A DNA stretch of 64,000 bases from Ruegeria sp. EL01. GTDB taxonomy: Bacteria; Pseudomonadota; Alphaproteobacteria; Rhodobacterales; Rhodobacteraceae. A program made the position numbers and the translations under genes. Shown here piece by piece: positions 46,830 to 55,683 of this stretch; position 1 is the stretch's first letter; each line of letters opens with the position of its first letter. The DNA lies in the NCBI RefSeq assembly GCF_900313035.1, contig NZ_OMPS01000001.1:124001-188000 (forward strand). The letters run 5' to 3'. Under the pieces are notes generated by a model, which searched no databases, was not told the DNA's origin, and saw only the letters and a program-made list of their open reading frames with translations.

Positions 46830-46922
46830 TACGCGGAAAAGATTGGTCCTGACGGACCAAGACGCCTTGGCAACCGCCAGCTATTTGGGAGCGCGTTTGC
46901 CAAGGCGTCGGCCACCCAAGCA

Positions 46923-46973
46923 ATGGACGACTTTTGCTCCGCCCCGTGGCAGAATTTTACTCCGCCGTTGACA
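46923..46973 (+). repeat. IS21 right end with two transposase-binding repeats
   Basis: Inner repeat 46923-46943 and outer repeat 46944-46973 are the complements of the left-end repeats. The final TGACA at 46969-46973 marks the element's edge, inside the truncated cyclase gene. Confidence 0.8.
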
Positions 46974-48565
46974 ACCGGGCCAGCATGTCCACCGACCCTT
47001 AACCCGAGGCCGGGCCATTCTGAACTTGCACCAACCGTCGCATACAGGACCTCTATGAAGCATAGTGCTCGAATAGCGTCATCCGGACTGGGCTTTGGCA
47101 GACCAAAGACAACCATGGCGCCATCTCCGGCAAAATGCGTGATGATCCCGCGCAGTGGTTCAACGGACTGTTCGACAAGACCATGAAAAAGCCGCAAAAA
47201 GTCGGCCGTGCCCTCGGGGCCGAGGCTCTCGGAATGTGTGGTGAAGTTTGCGACATCGACAAACAACACGACTGCGGGCCGTGCTGACGCTTCAAAACGG
47301 GGGTCGGTCGCATCTGCCAACCGCTCTACGAGCAGGGGCGACTGATAAAGCGCGAGATTCGCGGCGCGCCGGCGATGTTGCATAAGCCGCAGCCCGGCAC
47401 CGGCACTGGCGCCGAACAGCAGTGAAAAGACCGCCGTGATCCCGTCCAACCACCACCCGGCGACGAAAGCGGCTTGCAACACAAGGGCCAGTGCAGTGAA
47501 TGCTGCGGCAGTGGCAAGAACTCCCAGCCAGGGTCGATCCAACCTCGCTCCTAGGAACCCGAGCGTGGCTGCCATCAGCGCCAATGCGATGTCCCATGAC
47601 CACGTCAGTGCGTCGCGTCGCAGAAAACGCTGTTCGATCACGTTTGCCGCCAAGGTTGCATGCAGCTCAACTCCGGGAAACGTGGCATCGTACGAGGTAG
47701 CATGCCGGTCTCCGAACCCGGTCGCAGTAGCGCCAACAAATATGATCTTGCCCCTTAGGTCCGCATCGCCGATCTCTGCAAAGGAATAGGTAGGAATCGT
47801 GCCTGCTTGCCCATAGAAGTTCAGGGGAATGGCCCCCTGCCTGTCCAACGCTATCTGTGTTTCCCCAACCGACAGGTGCCCGCTTGGTTGTGATGACCTC
47901 AACTGCAAGTCCAGCTCATCGTTGGAAGCTTTCATGGCCGCTATGGCAAGCGCAGGATACCAGGCGTTCCCACCTTCAGTTGACAGGTACTGCGCCGCGC
48001 TAAGTCGACGTGCAGCCCCATCGGAGTCGTGGCGTAGGTTCACATGGCCAATCTCCGCCACGCCGCGCAGAGCATCAGTCGGCCCCAGCGCAGGTAACGG
48101 CTTGTCCGTTTCGGGGGCAATCACAACCGCAAAGGCGCCACTCTGAAGGCCTTGCAGCGCAGCATCAGCAGGAGCCTCGGCCACGCCGAGAACTGCGTTG
48201 GTCCCAGCCAATGCCCCAGCTAAACCTTCATCACCGTCACCCGAACCAATCAGCAGAAAATCCAAAGCAATCGCTGCGGCACCCGCCTCAGAGGCATTCG
48301 ACACTACCTCAGCTAAGGCCGATCGAGACGGTGGAAAAGTTTCGAGCTGTGCCATTGCGGCATCGTCAAAGGCAATGATTGCTACACCCATCGGCGGCGC
48401 CAAAGGGCCGCGCCAAAGGAACCTGGCGTCAAGCAGCCGGCCTTCGACTCCCTGCCAAAAAGTACTCCGGTCTCCGGGATGCCAGATCGCGATCAACAGG
48501 CTCAACAGCAGTACGATTGCCCCGGTGATGCGGCGTTCGCGTCGAAACCCGTCGCCTGCTACCAT
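46974..48565 (-). pseudogene. CHASE2-adenylate/guanylate cyclase, 3' end lost to IS21
   Basis: About 530 native residues remain. After one N-terminal helix (ITGAIVLLLSLLIAIW) comes a CHASE2 sensor domain (about residues 30-310), then three helices (about 320-390) and a class III cyclase domain from RPAVVLFVDVANFTTHSESLG (about 427). Both metal aspartates are present (FVDVANFT and HFAGDGAMVVF). The frame crosses the IS right end at LRVGGHAGPV and then reads IS sequence to a stop at 46826. It therefore lacks the conserved Asn and Arg of the cyclase active site and is probably inactive. The partner FecR-like gene is intact and overlaps its start by 7 bp. Confidence 0.85.
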
Positions 48566-49173
48566 TCCGCCCCTAGAAGTGCGTCGAATTTCTCAATGCG
48601 CGCGCGTCCCCAACTCGTGACCGAACCACTTTCGCCAGAAGAGGATACATCAATACCATCACCCGGGCCAAGTTTTGCAACGGTGTCGTCTGCGGTAACA
48701 AACACAGTGCCTTCACGTGTGAAGATGGCGCTCGCGCTGTTTTCGACTCGCATCGCCCATTCGGTGGAGCGTACCGCGGCGACGGCAGAAGGTGTTCTGA
48801 TCTGTACACCGTTCCCGTCTTCCGAGGAAAAAAGAAATCCGGCGATGCCATCGATCAGGCGAAGTCCAAAGGGGCGCGTATCATCGCCCAGCAGACCAAG
48901 CACGTCGATCTCGCTTTCGGGACCCAGGACAACTTTGAGACCACCAGAGCAAGCCATGGTGACCGACGCCTCAGCGTCCGTGCGTAGCTTCGCATTCAAC
49001 CCTAAACCCAATCCGATGACCGCGGGTTGGGCACCTGCTCCTCGGGCAGAAACAACCGCCTGCCCTTCCATTCGTATTATGACACAAGCTCCTTGTGGCT
49101 GAGCGGCGACGTGGCCAGCCAACCCGATCCAGGAATAAGTAAGAATGGCAGCAAGCAAGCTTTTGTGAATCAT
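48559..49173 (-). CDS. FecR-domain secreted protein, partner of the CHASE2 cyclase
   Basis: About 204 residues. A signal peptide (MIHKSLLAAILTYSWIGLAGHVAA) precedes a FecR-type beta domain (LNAKLRTDAEASVTMACSGG and VQIRTPSAVAAVRSTEWAMRV). Such FecR proteins often sit directly before CHASE2-cyclase genes, as here with a 7-bp overlap, and probably present an extracellular or periplasmic signal to the CHASE2 sensor. ATG 49173 starts the signal peptide, with GAGG nearby. With the cyclase truncated, its role here is likely lost. Confidence 0.8.
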   Translation of the reverse strand: MIHKSLLAAILTYSWIGLAGHVAAQPQGACVIIRMEGQAVVSARGAGAQPAVIGLGLGLNAKLRTDAEASVTMACSGGLKVVLGPESEIDVLGLLGDDTRPFGLRLIDGIAGFLFSSEDGNGVQIRTPSAVAAVRSTEWAMRVENSASAIFTREGTVFVTADDTVAKLGPGDGIDVSSSGESGSVTSWGRARIEKFDALLGAEW

Positions 49174-49530
49174 TGCAGCCTCGCAGCAGAAAGTACCCCC
49201 CAAGAGTGAAGAGTATGAAACGAGAGGTCAACCAATGGCGGTCTTACGTTTCTATTGCATACATGGGCGGCCGCTCATTTCGATCAACATCAATACCCAT
49301 TCCGAGCACAGAATTGACACCAAGGCCCACGAATTGGGATCAGTCTGCGCGTTCGTACAGCGGGTAATGCTATCATTTGCATGACCAGAGGTTGTGTAAG
49401 TACCCTCCCCTGTCGCCACAACTTTGTACTTTCGAGGACAACCGCGGGAGATCTACGATGCCGCCTCTGAGTTTCCCCCGATGAGTGGGTTAGGTCGCGA
49501 TGTTCCAGTACGTAACTTTTTCCGTGGGCA
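49174..49530. other. Region without a recognisable gene
   Basis: About 360 bp between the FecR gene and the DUF4143 ATPase gene. The minus-strand open frame crossing it is mostly a shadow of the ATPase gene and has no protein-like features. No promoter or repeat was recognised. Confidence 0.5.
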
Positions 49531-50757
49531 TCACGTGGCTGCCCACAGGCTCGATAGAGGTGCAGCAAACATGTTGTCTGCGAAAGGCACAACCTGATCA
49601 TGGTCGTAAAGAACAAGTCCTTGAACAAATTTGTCCCCGCACGCATCGGCCAGTTTACGCATCCCGGAAAAGTCACTGGCAGAAACAGTCGCGGATGATT
49701 TGACTTCGATCCCGACGATCTCTCCACGCCTGTTTTCCAAAACGATATCCACCTCGTTTCTATCCTTGTCGCGGAAGTGCGAAAACAAGCACCTTTGTTG
49801 GCTCCAGGTTGATATTTTGCGCAGTTCGCTGAACACGAATGTCTCCAGGATCGACCCGAAGGGCGTCTTGTCTTTTTTGACGACATCCGGAGTGATGTTG
49901 CGCATTGCGGCCAAAAGCCCTGCATCCAGGAAGTGCAATTTGGGGGACTTGGTGAGACGTTTCAGACGGTTTGTAAACCAGGGCTGCAGGCTGTGCACGA
50001 GATAGAGACTTTCAAACACACGCACATATTTCTGGGTGGTCACATGATTTAGACCGATGGCAGCACCGATCCCCGAGTAGTTGATCAACTGGCCGGAGTG
50101 CTCCGCGAGAACCGCCAGGAGTTTCGGCATGACGGCGAGTTGTTCTATCTGAGCCACGTCGCGAACGTCACGTTGGACAATTGCGTCGAGATAATCGTGA
50201 TACCAATCCTGTTTTCGCCCCCACCGTTTCCTGCCAATTGCTTCCGGGTAGCCACCGGATAGAACTGTCTCAACAAGATCGTCACCAATGATCAGCAGGT
50301 CTGAGACAGGGTTCTTTGCTTCAAAGGCCCGGTCGATGAAGTTCGACTTCGTTCCAAGGATCTCTGTTTGGCTGAGAGGGAGGAGACGAACAACTTCCAT
50401 ACGACCGGCAAGGGAATCTGCCACTTTTGGAATTGTCATGAGATTTGCAGATCCAGTGAGGAGAAACCTCCCTGCAGCCCTGTCATCATCAACCGTTTTC
50501 TTGATTGCGAGCAGCAGGTCGGGTGCCCTCTGAATCTCGTCGATCACTGCCCGATCCAACCCGCGCACAAAACCGACTGGATCGTCGATGGCCGACTGTA
50601 AGACAGTTGCATCGTCCAACGTCAGGAAGGGGACTTTGTCGGAGGCGATGTCGGTCGCAAGAGTTGTTTTGCCAGATTGCCGCGGTCCGGAGATTAATAC
50701 GACACGCGTGTCTGACAGCGCTTCTTCTATTCTGTTCTTTGCGAATCTGGGGTACAT
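49531..50757 (-). CDS. AAA ATPase with DUF4143 C-terminal domain
   Basis: The 408-residue protein has Walker A GPRQSGKTTLATD near residue 24, a Walker B-type AVIDEIQRAPD near 70 and the LLTGSANLM sensor near 98, all in the N-terminal AAA_14 domain. The C-terminal DUF4143 region follows (ETFVFSELRKISTW and NEVDIVLENRRGEIVGIEVKSS), the latter resembling a nuclease-like DxnExK site. These proteins are common on plasmids and islands and their function is unknown. It lies between the FecR gene and repC. Start MYPRFAKNRIEEAL is typical. Confidence 0.85.
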   Translation of the reverse strand: MYPRFAKNRIEEALSDTRVVLISGPRQSGKTTLATDIASDKVPFLTLDDATVLQSAIDDPVGFVRGLDRAVIDEIQRAPDLLLAIKKTVDDDRAAGRFLLTGSANLMTIPKVADSLAGRMEVVRLLPLSQTEILGTKSNFIDRAFEAKNPVSDLLIIGDDLVETVLSGGYPEAIGRKRWGRKQDWYHDYLDAIVQRDVRDVAQIEQLAVMPKLLAVLAEHSGQLINYSGIGAAIGLNHVTTQKYVRVFESLYLVHSLQPWFTNRLKRLTKSPKLHFLDAGLLAAMRNITPDVVKKDKTPFGSILETFVFSELRKISTWSQQRCLFSHFRDKDRNEVDIVLENRRGEIVGIEVKSSATVSASDFSGMRKLADACGDKFVQGLVLYDHDQVVPFADNMFAAPLSSLWAAT

Positions 50758-50895
50758 ATCAGCGCCACTTTGTTCTGACCATATGAAAGTACGAGGCCGG
50801 CCAATTGAAAGTCAACAGTCGACTATCTGAAATTACCAGAAGGCTGGATTGAAAACCCAGGCCATAACTCGAGCGCCTGAACACGTGTGCTTTTA

Positions 50896-51981
50896 TCATG
50901 ATGATTTACACTGACCTGGCAGAGTTGATTGGGCGTAAGCCTTTGGTGCCAAAAGCGTTTTGGGGTTCATTTCACCTTTGTCGATCTTGGCTACCAGTGA
51001 AATCAGATAAGCACGATGCGATCGTATCGTCTCGACTCGTTGCGTAATGTAACCCAGGACCATGAAGCGCAAGGCTGCGCCATGTGTAGTTTTCAAAGCA
51101 TACCAGGTCTCACCAAGTCGTAGTTGGTCTGCAATGGAATCCATAAGCCGGTCACAATGTGCCTGATCTTTCGCGAAGCGTAATTCTGAGCACAAACGAG
51201 GAAAGTTGCGTTCCATTTGTTCAGGGGAAACCTGAATCTGAAGAAGATTTTCTTTCTTAACTATAGGATTCAAAGAGTCCTCTTTGTGCCCCTCAATTTC
51301 ACCGTCACTGCCCCTCAAATTGTCAGTATCTGCCGGTGTTATGTCTGAGATTTCCACAGTGATATCAGTCAGAAGGTCCCGCAGTACGGTTGCGTCTGGT
51401 TTACGGCGCAGAGCATTGCGCACTGTGGCCATCAAATCTGTGATAGAGCCATCGTCTGCCAAAAGCTCCTTCAGGCGAGCTAGAGCGGCCGATACCTTGT
51501 CGCGGAGTACCGTGAACTCCAGAACTCGGTCAGCATGTTTCTGGGCTTCCTGGATGAACTCAGCATGCCTTTCTGACAATGGCATCAGGGATAGACCGGT
51601 CGCGGTGACCACCCTGCCCTCTCGGTCTTTGCGTGCCCAACGTTTACCATTTGCACTGGCGGTGCGTCGGACAAGTCCAAGTTTAGCCAGCGTCGAGATA
51701 TGACGTTCAACAGTCTGAACGCTGACATGGGTTCGTTTGGCGATCGCTGCGTTGGATGCAAAGCAGATATGGTGATCATCCTGATCGATGGAAATCTGAT
51801 CCCCTTTCATAAAGGAAATCAGTGTTCTCAGAACGTTGAGAGACGTGGACTTCAATCCAAGCGGCTCTCTGGCCTCTTCAACTGCGCGAAGAAGTATCCA
51901 CTTTTTAGGCGTACTAGTCCCCTGCCCTGAAGTTCCCGACAAGGTTGCCCCCAATGGAGCCATTGCTGTGATTGTTTTCAT
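50896..51981 (-). CDS. repC: Plasmid replication initiator RepC
   Basis: The 361-residue protein matches RepC of repABC replicons. A winged-helix region appears near residues 65-110 (SNAAIAKRTHVSVQTVERHIS), and its gene is third after repA and repB. RepC binds and opens the origin, which in this replicon class lies inside repC; an AT-rich stretch at about 51,236-51,281 is a candidate. No frameshift was seen, so the cassette may still be able to initiate replication. Expression would be limited by the antisense RNA in the repB-repC gap. Confidence 0.92.
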   Translation of the reverse strand: MKTITAMAPLGATLSGTSGQGTSTPKKWILLRAVEEAREPLGLKSTSLNVLRTLISFMKGDQISIDQDDHHICFASNAAIAKRTHVSVQTVERHISTLAKLGLVRRTASANGKRWARKDREGRVVTATGLSLMPLSERHAEFIQEAQKHADRVLEFTVLRDKVSAALARLKELLADDGSITDLMATVRNALRRKPDATVLRDLLTDITVEISDITPADTDNLRGSDGEIEGHKEDSLNPIVKKENLLQIQVSPEQMERNFPRLCSELRFAKDQAHCDRLMDSIADQLRLGETWYALKTTHGAALRFMVLGYITQRVETIRSHRAYLISLVAKIDKGEMNPKTLLAPKAYAQSTLPGQCKSS

Positions 51982-52084
51982 GGTTCTATGTCAGCAGACA
52001 AAGAAAACCTGTTCACCCAGAGGCGTTTTTTGTTGTCTCGTGATTCGCGGGCTGTTAGGGTTTAGGTGTCAAATCTATAACCAC

Positions 52085-52132
52085 TAGTTGGTTTTCAGCC
52101 CTCGGAGCCCTAGGTTTCGGGGGTTTCTTTTT
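52085..52132 (+). ncRNA. Candidate antisense ctRNA of the repABC operon
   Basis: In the 195-bp repB-repC gap, the plus strand (opposite to the operon) has a terminator-like hairpin: CCCTCGGAG at 52099-52107 pairs with TTTCGGGGG at 52115-52123, then TTTCTTTTT. A CTATAA at 52075-52080 could be its -10 box. This is where repABC replicons encode a short countertranscribed RNA that represses repC and fixes incompatibility. The 5' end is an estimate. Confidence 0.55.
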
Positions 52133-52163
52133 GCTGCCCTCCTTTTGCTCGTTGCCTCATGTA

Positions 52164-52183
52164 GAGTTAACAGTTGTTAACTC
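52164..52183. promoter_or_regulatory. parS-like palindrome at the repB stop
   Basis: GAGTTAACAGTTGTTAACTC is a near-perfect palindrome overlapping the repB stop codon. Two related sites occur at 52934-52953 and 54476-54491. Such GTTAAC-centred sites are the RepB-binding centromeres of Rhodobacterales repABC replicons. Confidence 0.82.
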
Positions 52184-53160
52184 GCTTTTTCCTCGGCGCC
52201 TTCTTTGAAGCGCTCGTAGGATTCCTGAATAAATTGACCAAGGTTTTCCTCAAGCCAACGTGCGTAGGCTTCATTCTCTCCAGATCTTTTGATCGTCATG
52301 TTCACCGCCGAATTGCTGGTCTTGATGACAACGTCTGGAGCCGGTCGGATTTCCGGTGCTTCTTTCTTAGGGTTCAAACTACTTAAGAGCCCGTTCAATC
52401 GATCGTCGGAATCAGATGCGTTGAGCGTTTCAAGAAACTTCTTTGCCCTATCCGCTGTTATTGCATTCTTTCGCAATGCTTCAGCGAGGGCGGTCCACTT
52501 CGGACGACCAGACTTTGGCGCCGACCCAATCATATCCCCGAGATCGTCAGGGATGTCGTTGGTAACCCGCTCCAACTGCGAAAGCGTATTCTTGGATATC
52601 GCAAGTGCTGTGATCGCTTCCGAACGGTCATACCCCTGGTTGAGGATTTCGCGGGCGAACCGAGCCCTCTCGTAATAACTGAGATCAACACGGGAAGAGT
52701 TTTCCAGACCTTTCGCCTGAAGCGCCTCTTTGTCATCGAGAGTCCTTACCAGCGCGCGTACAGGCTGGTTTAGATGCTTACAGGCCAGGATGCGACGGCG
52801 GCCGTAAATAACCTCGAAGTGCCCATCTACCTCCTCAGAAGGACGCAAGAGGACCGGAACTTGCTGGCCGCCTGCTTCATTGATGCTTTCGGCTAGTTCT
52901 AGAACAGCTGCATCGAAGTTCGGCTCGGCTTCTGAGTTAACAGGTGTTAACTCGACTCCAAGCCTGTCCTTCGGACCCCAAGGCAAAATGAGCGAGGTAT
53001 CGATTTCTTGGATTCCGCCGGCACCAACACGGACAGAAGCTATGGTGCCTCGTGGTAGCGCGGAATTGGCACGCTCGATTTTCGCCGGAGGAATTGGCGG
53101 GTTTCCGGCTGCCGCCGCAATCGCTGCAGCCATGCTGGTTTTGTTTTGTTTAAGTGCCAT
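52177..53160 (-). CDS. repB: Plasmid partition protein RepB (ParB-like)
   Basis: The 327-residue ParB-family protein has the box II/NTPase-like segment VIYGRRRILACKHLNQPVRA near residue 117, and a helix-turn-helix region (YDRSEAITALAISKNTLSQLERV) near 175 that binds parS. It pairs with RepA to segregate the replicon. It starts 1 bp after the repA stop. One parS-like palindrome lies inside the gene and another spans its stop codon. Confidence 0.93.
   Translation of the reverse strand: MALKQNKTSMAAAIAAAAGNPPIPPAKIERANSALPRGTIASVRVGAGGIQEIDTSLILPWGPKDRLGVELTPVNSEAEPNFDAAVLELAESINEAGGQQVPVLLRPSEEVDGHFEVIYGRRRILACKHLNQPVRALVRTLDDKEALQAKGLENSSRVDLSYYERARFAREILNQGYDRSEAITALAISKNTLSQLERVTNDIPDDLGDMIGSAPKSGRPKWTALAEALRKNAITADRAKKFLETLNASDSDDRLNGLLSSLNPKKEAPEIRPAPDVVIKTSNSAVNMTIKRSGENEAYARWLEENLGQFIQESYERFKEGAEEKAS
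52934..52953. promoter_or_regulatory. parS-like palindrome inside repB
   Basis: GAGTTAACAGGTGTTAACTC is a palindrome with the same arms as the other two sites. It lies within the coding sequence of repB. Confidence 0.8.
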
Positions 53161-53161
53161 T

Positions 53162-54364
53162 TCAACGGCCCCACGCGGTTTGAATCATATTTGAGACTTC
53201 GTGCCCGACGGCATCCATACTTGATCGGGCACGGTCATAGGTTGACCGTGTCATCTCCGATCGAACAACTTCGTACATTGTCATTTTCAGCATCGCGGCA
53301 TCGGCAATGGCAGTGCTTCTTAACGCAGTTGCTCCGATCACCCGATCCTGAAACAGCGCCCGCATCAGGCTGACAATTTGCTGAGACGGAGTATCCGAAG
53401 GGTCGTCCCGAGTAATGAGGAACCGGAAATTGTCATGAACAATTGGAATCCCGGAGTTTTCAAACTCTTCTAGGTACGCCGAGGTCATTTCAAGAAACTG
53501 CTGCGTGGAGGCCACGTCCAACATGCTCGGTGTCAGAGGCACGATCACAGATGTTGCCGCGAACAATCCTGCCAGCGTCAAGAAACCCAAAGAAGGCGGG
53601 CTATCGATTATGATTACATCATAGTTTGCTTCGACTGCCTCAATTGCGTTGGCGAGTCGATTATAGAAGGGGACGCCTTTTCGGGCGTAGACAGCAGTTT
53701 CTGTTTCAAACTCTGACAGGATCAACTGGGCGGGGGAAAGATCCAAGCCGGGGAAGTAAGTGGCTCGAATGCACTCGGACATCGGGACCGGGTCTTCGTA
53801 ACGCAAAGCATCGTAGATTGAATTTCCCTCAAACTCGATCTCCGGCTGAATTCCGCAGAATCCTGTTAAGCTGCCTTGTGGGTCAAGGTCGATGGCCAGA
53901 ACGCGATAACCTTGAAGCGCGAGATAGTGGCAAAGGTGAATGGCTGAAGTGGATTTTGCACTACCACCCTTGAAGTTCATGAGTTGAATAACCTGAAGCT
54001 GGTCGCTCTCGCGACGGCCGGGAAGGTATTTTCCGGGCTTTCTGGAACTGCCTTCAAGGATCTGGCGCATCGCTTTGATTTCGGCTCCGGAGTAAAAGCG
54101 ACGGCCGTTCTTGTTGACTTCCGGCTCTGGAAGAGAGCCCTCAGCATGGCCCTTTCGTAAGAATTGTCCGGTTGTGCCAAACAGGTCGGCAACCTCTGTC
54201 GCACTGAAGAGTCGGAGGGTCTTTGACAGCTCGGGGGAATACGCCTGAGTTAAGTGGGTCGTCAGTGCAACTTGTAGACGATCAGAGATTTCACGTGTAA
54301 CGTGAGACTGCGTCGTCGCAGCAATTGGTGTGGTCTGAAGCATAGTTGCAGTTTTCCTGCTCAT
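53162..54364 (-). CDS. repA: Plasmid partition ATPase RepA (ParA-like)
   Basis: About 400 residues. An N-terminal MerR/ParA-type helix-turn-helix region (LFSATEVADLFGTTGQFLR) precedes the ParA ATPase domain with the deviant Walker A NFKGGSAKSTSA near residue 118 and DLDPQGSLT. VIIIDSPPSLGF follows. RepA partitions the replicon and represses the operon. ATG 54364 is preferred to the TTG at 54382; ATG 54343 has a possible AGGA site and is also plausible. It heads repABC in the usual order. Confidence 0.93.
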   Translation of the reverse strand: MSRKTATMLQTTPIAATTQSHVTREISDRLQVALTTHLTQAYSPELSKTLRLFSATEVADLFGTTGQFLRKGHAEGSLPEPEVNKNGRRFYSGAEIKAMRQILEGSSRKPGKYLPGRRESDQLQVIQLMNFKGGSAKSTSAIHLCHYLALQGYRVLAIDLDPQGSLTGFCGIQPEIEFEGNSIYDALRYEDPVPMSECIRATYFPGLDLSPAQLILSEFETETAVYARKGVPFYNRLANAIEAVEANYDVIIIDSPPSLGFLTLAGLFAATSVIVPLTPSMLDVASTQQFLEMTSAYLEEFENSGIPIVHDNFRFLITRDDPSDTPSQQIVSLMRALFQDRVIGATALRSTAIADAAMLKMTMYEVVRSEMTRSTYDRARSSMDAVGHEVSNMIQTAWGR

Positions 54365-54475
54365 TTTTGTATGGTTGCGCAACTTGGGTACATTTAGGCA
54401 CTTGTATTCCGATTCATGTCAAGAGAAAAATCAATAACTTGTGGCTCGCTACGAAGCCTGCACAAGCTCTCTGAA

Positions 54476-54491
54476 GTTAACAGCTGTTAAC
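54476..54491. promoter_or_regulatory. parS-like perfect palindrome upstream of repA
   Basis: GTTAACAGCTGTTAAC is a perfect 16-bp palindrome 112 bp upstream of the repA start. It matches the arms of the two sites near repB. Confidence 0.85.
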
Positions 54492-54908
54492 TCACGCCTC
54501 CATTGGGCACTTGAGAGGCGCTTGGAGGTTGCATGGGTACAGTAAAAGTTTGGTTTCGGTACTCGAGTTCAGAGGGCATCCTGACGTCGACCATTTTGAC
54601 CTTTTTTGCCAAGTGAAAGCCTGTCAGAAGTGCTGCAATGCGTTCACGTTTTGCTCAAGTTGCAGATGACTAGGTCAAATGAGTGATGAGCCTCACACCG
54701 CTCAAAAACTGAGTTAGTGGGCATTCTCGACGAGTGTCGACAAACTCACTGATGTGCCAGGGCAGGGCGGGCGGCGCTCTGGTAGCAAGTTTTCTGTACC
54801 CGCTAAATTGATAGTGTAGCTAATTCTCTTCCAGTGCTGGTCTTTAGAAGAACTACCCTGTGAACCACCAAATGCTGATGCTGGGTATCAGTTGAACAGA
54901 TGTCGGTT
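54492..54908. other. Gene-free region between repA upstream region and decayed integrase
   Basis: About 415 bp with no recognisable gene. The minus-strand open frame ending at 54803 begins in the decayed integrase and reads past its original stop position after a frameshift, so it is not a gene. Confidence 0.5.
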
Positions 54909-55485
54909 TCACCCCAACAGAACGGTTGCCGGATTGTCGGCGATATCGACGTCGTCATCGTATTTCTGGGCCAGTGTGGTAGGTGCATGCCGGTCTGAAT
55001 CGGGGCGCTGTCCAGTGCGGCTTGGGTCATGAAACCCGAACACAGCCCATGCGGTGAGGCATAGTCCTCCGGTAGTCCTGCCTGCTTCAGTCGGTTCTTG
55101 ACGATCTGGGCGATGGCGTCCGGGATGAGGCGGCGTTTCCGAACCCAGTCGGATTTCGAGATCGAGCGTAACAGGGGCTGTCCTCGATCTGACCCACTTC
55201 GATCCAATGCGTCAGTGGCTTCGCTGCGCGACCCTTGGGCACCAATCTTAGAAGCTCGCTCTTTTGGTCGGTATTGGCTTCCAGCAGCGACAGCAAATTA
55301 GGTCATTCTCGTTGTATCCTTCAGCGACACATCCCGTCGAAACAGTCCGGCGATCACCGAACGCTGCCATCTACCCAAGGTCAGCAAAGTAACAGGATCG
55401 TTTGGTCACGGCAGTCCCAGCGCGAACCTCGGCAGGTGACTATCTGCTGTTCGAGAATATCGCGGGTGATCGGATGGGCGGCGTT
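54909..55485 (-). pseudogene. Decayed tyrosine recombinase, paralogue of the intact integrase
   Basis: Translations of several frames match the C-terminal half of the integrase at 56338-57402 in order: ITRDILEQQIVTCRGSR, VIAGLFRRDVSLKD, GRAAKPLTHWIEVGQIED, RRLIPDAIAQIVKNRLK, LPEDYASPHGLCSGF and DDDVDIADNPATVLLG. The matches change frame at least three times and include an in-frame stop. The second catalytic arginine of HxxR has become cysteine (HGLCSG). The N-terminal half is not present. It looks like an older integrase copy, and its stop is at 54909-54911. Confidence 0.85.
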
Positions 55486-55683
55486 CGGGGCAGGAAGATC
55501 GGCCCCGTGTGTAGAATGTACGAAAGCGCAGGCCCTATCGTTAACCTAGCCAAGGCGGTGAGCACCTATCTGCTCTGTCAGGTCGGCCATAAGACTAGCT
55601 TGATTAAATTTCCTGGTGTGGAATCTCCAACTGTTGAACAAGTTCTCACGTTGGCATATATTGCCAATCAGGAGGCTTATGCC

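Larger units (their letters stand above)
44473..46973 (+). mobile_element. IS21-family insertion sequence
   Basis: A 2.5-kb element holding istA and istB. The ends are marked by inverted repeats: TGTGAGAACGGCGG at 44473-44486 against the complement of CCGCCGTTGACA at 46962-46973, both continuing to CCACGG/CCGTGG. A second internal pair, GTAAAAGTCGTCCAT at 44535-44549 and ATGGACGACTTTTG at 46923-46936, is typical of the multiple binding sites in IS21 ends. The flanks (TTTTATT before, ACCGGGC after) show no 4-8 bp target duplication. The right end lies inside the cyclase gene. Confidence 0.88.

Noticed and set aside
46826..46973. Last 50 residues of the cyclase open frame as native protein
   Set aside because: This segment reads through the IS21 right inverted repeats and is not cyclase sequence.
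44463..46980. Target-site duplication flanking the IS21 element
   Set aside because: Bases on the two sides (TTTTATT and ACCGGGC) do not match.
49290..49925. 211-residue minus-strand open frame
   Set aside because: It overlaps the DUF4143 ATPase gene in another frame and shows no protein-like composition.
54803..55207. Minus-strand open frame of 134 residues resembling an integrase C-terminus
   Set aside because: The flanking matches are in other frames and the catalytic arginine is missing, so it is part of a pseudogene rather than a gene.
55402..55683. N-terminal extension of the ParD frame
   Set aside because: It starts within decayed integrase sequence and a strong ribosome binding site precedes ATG 55684.
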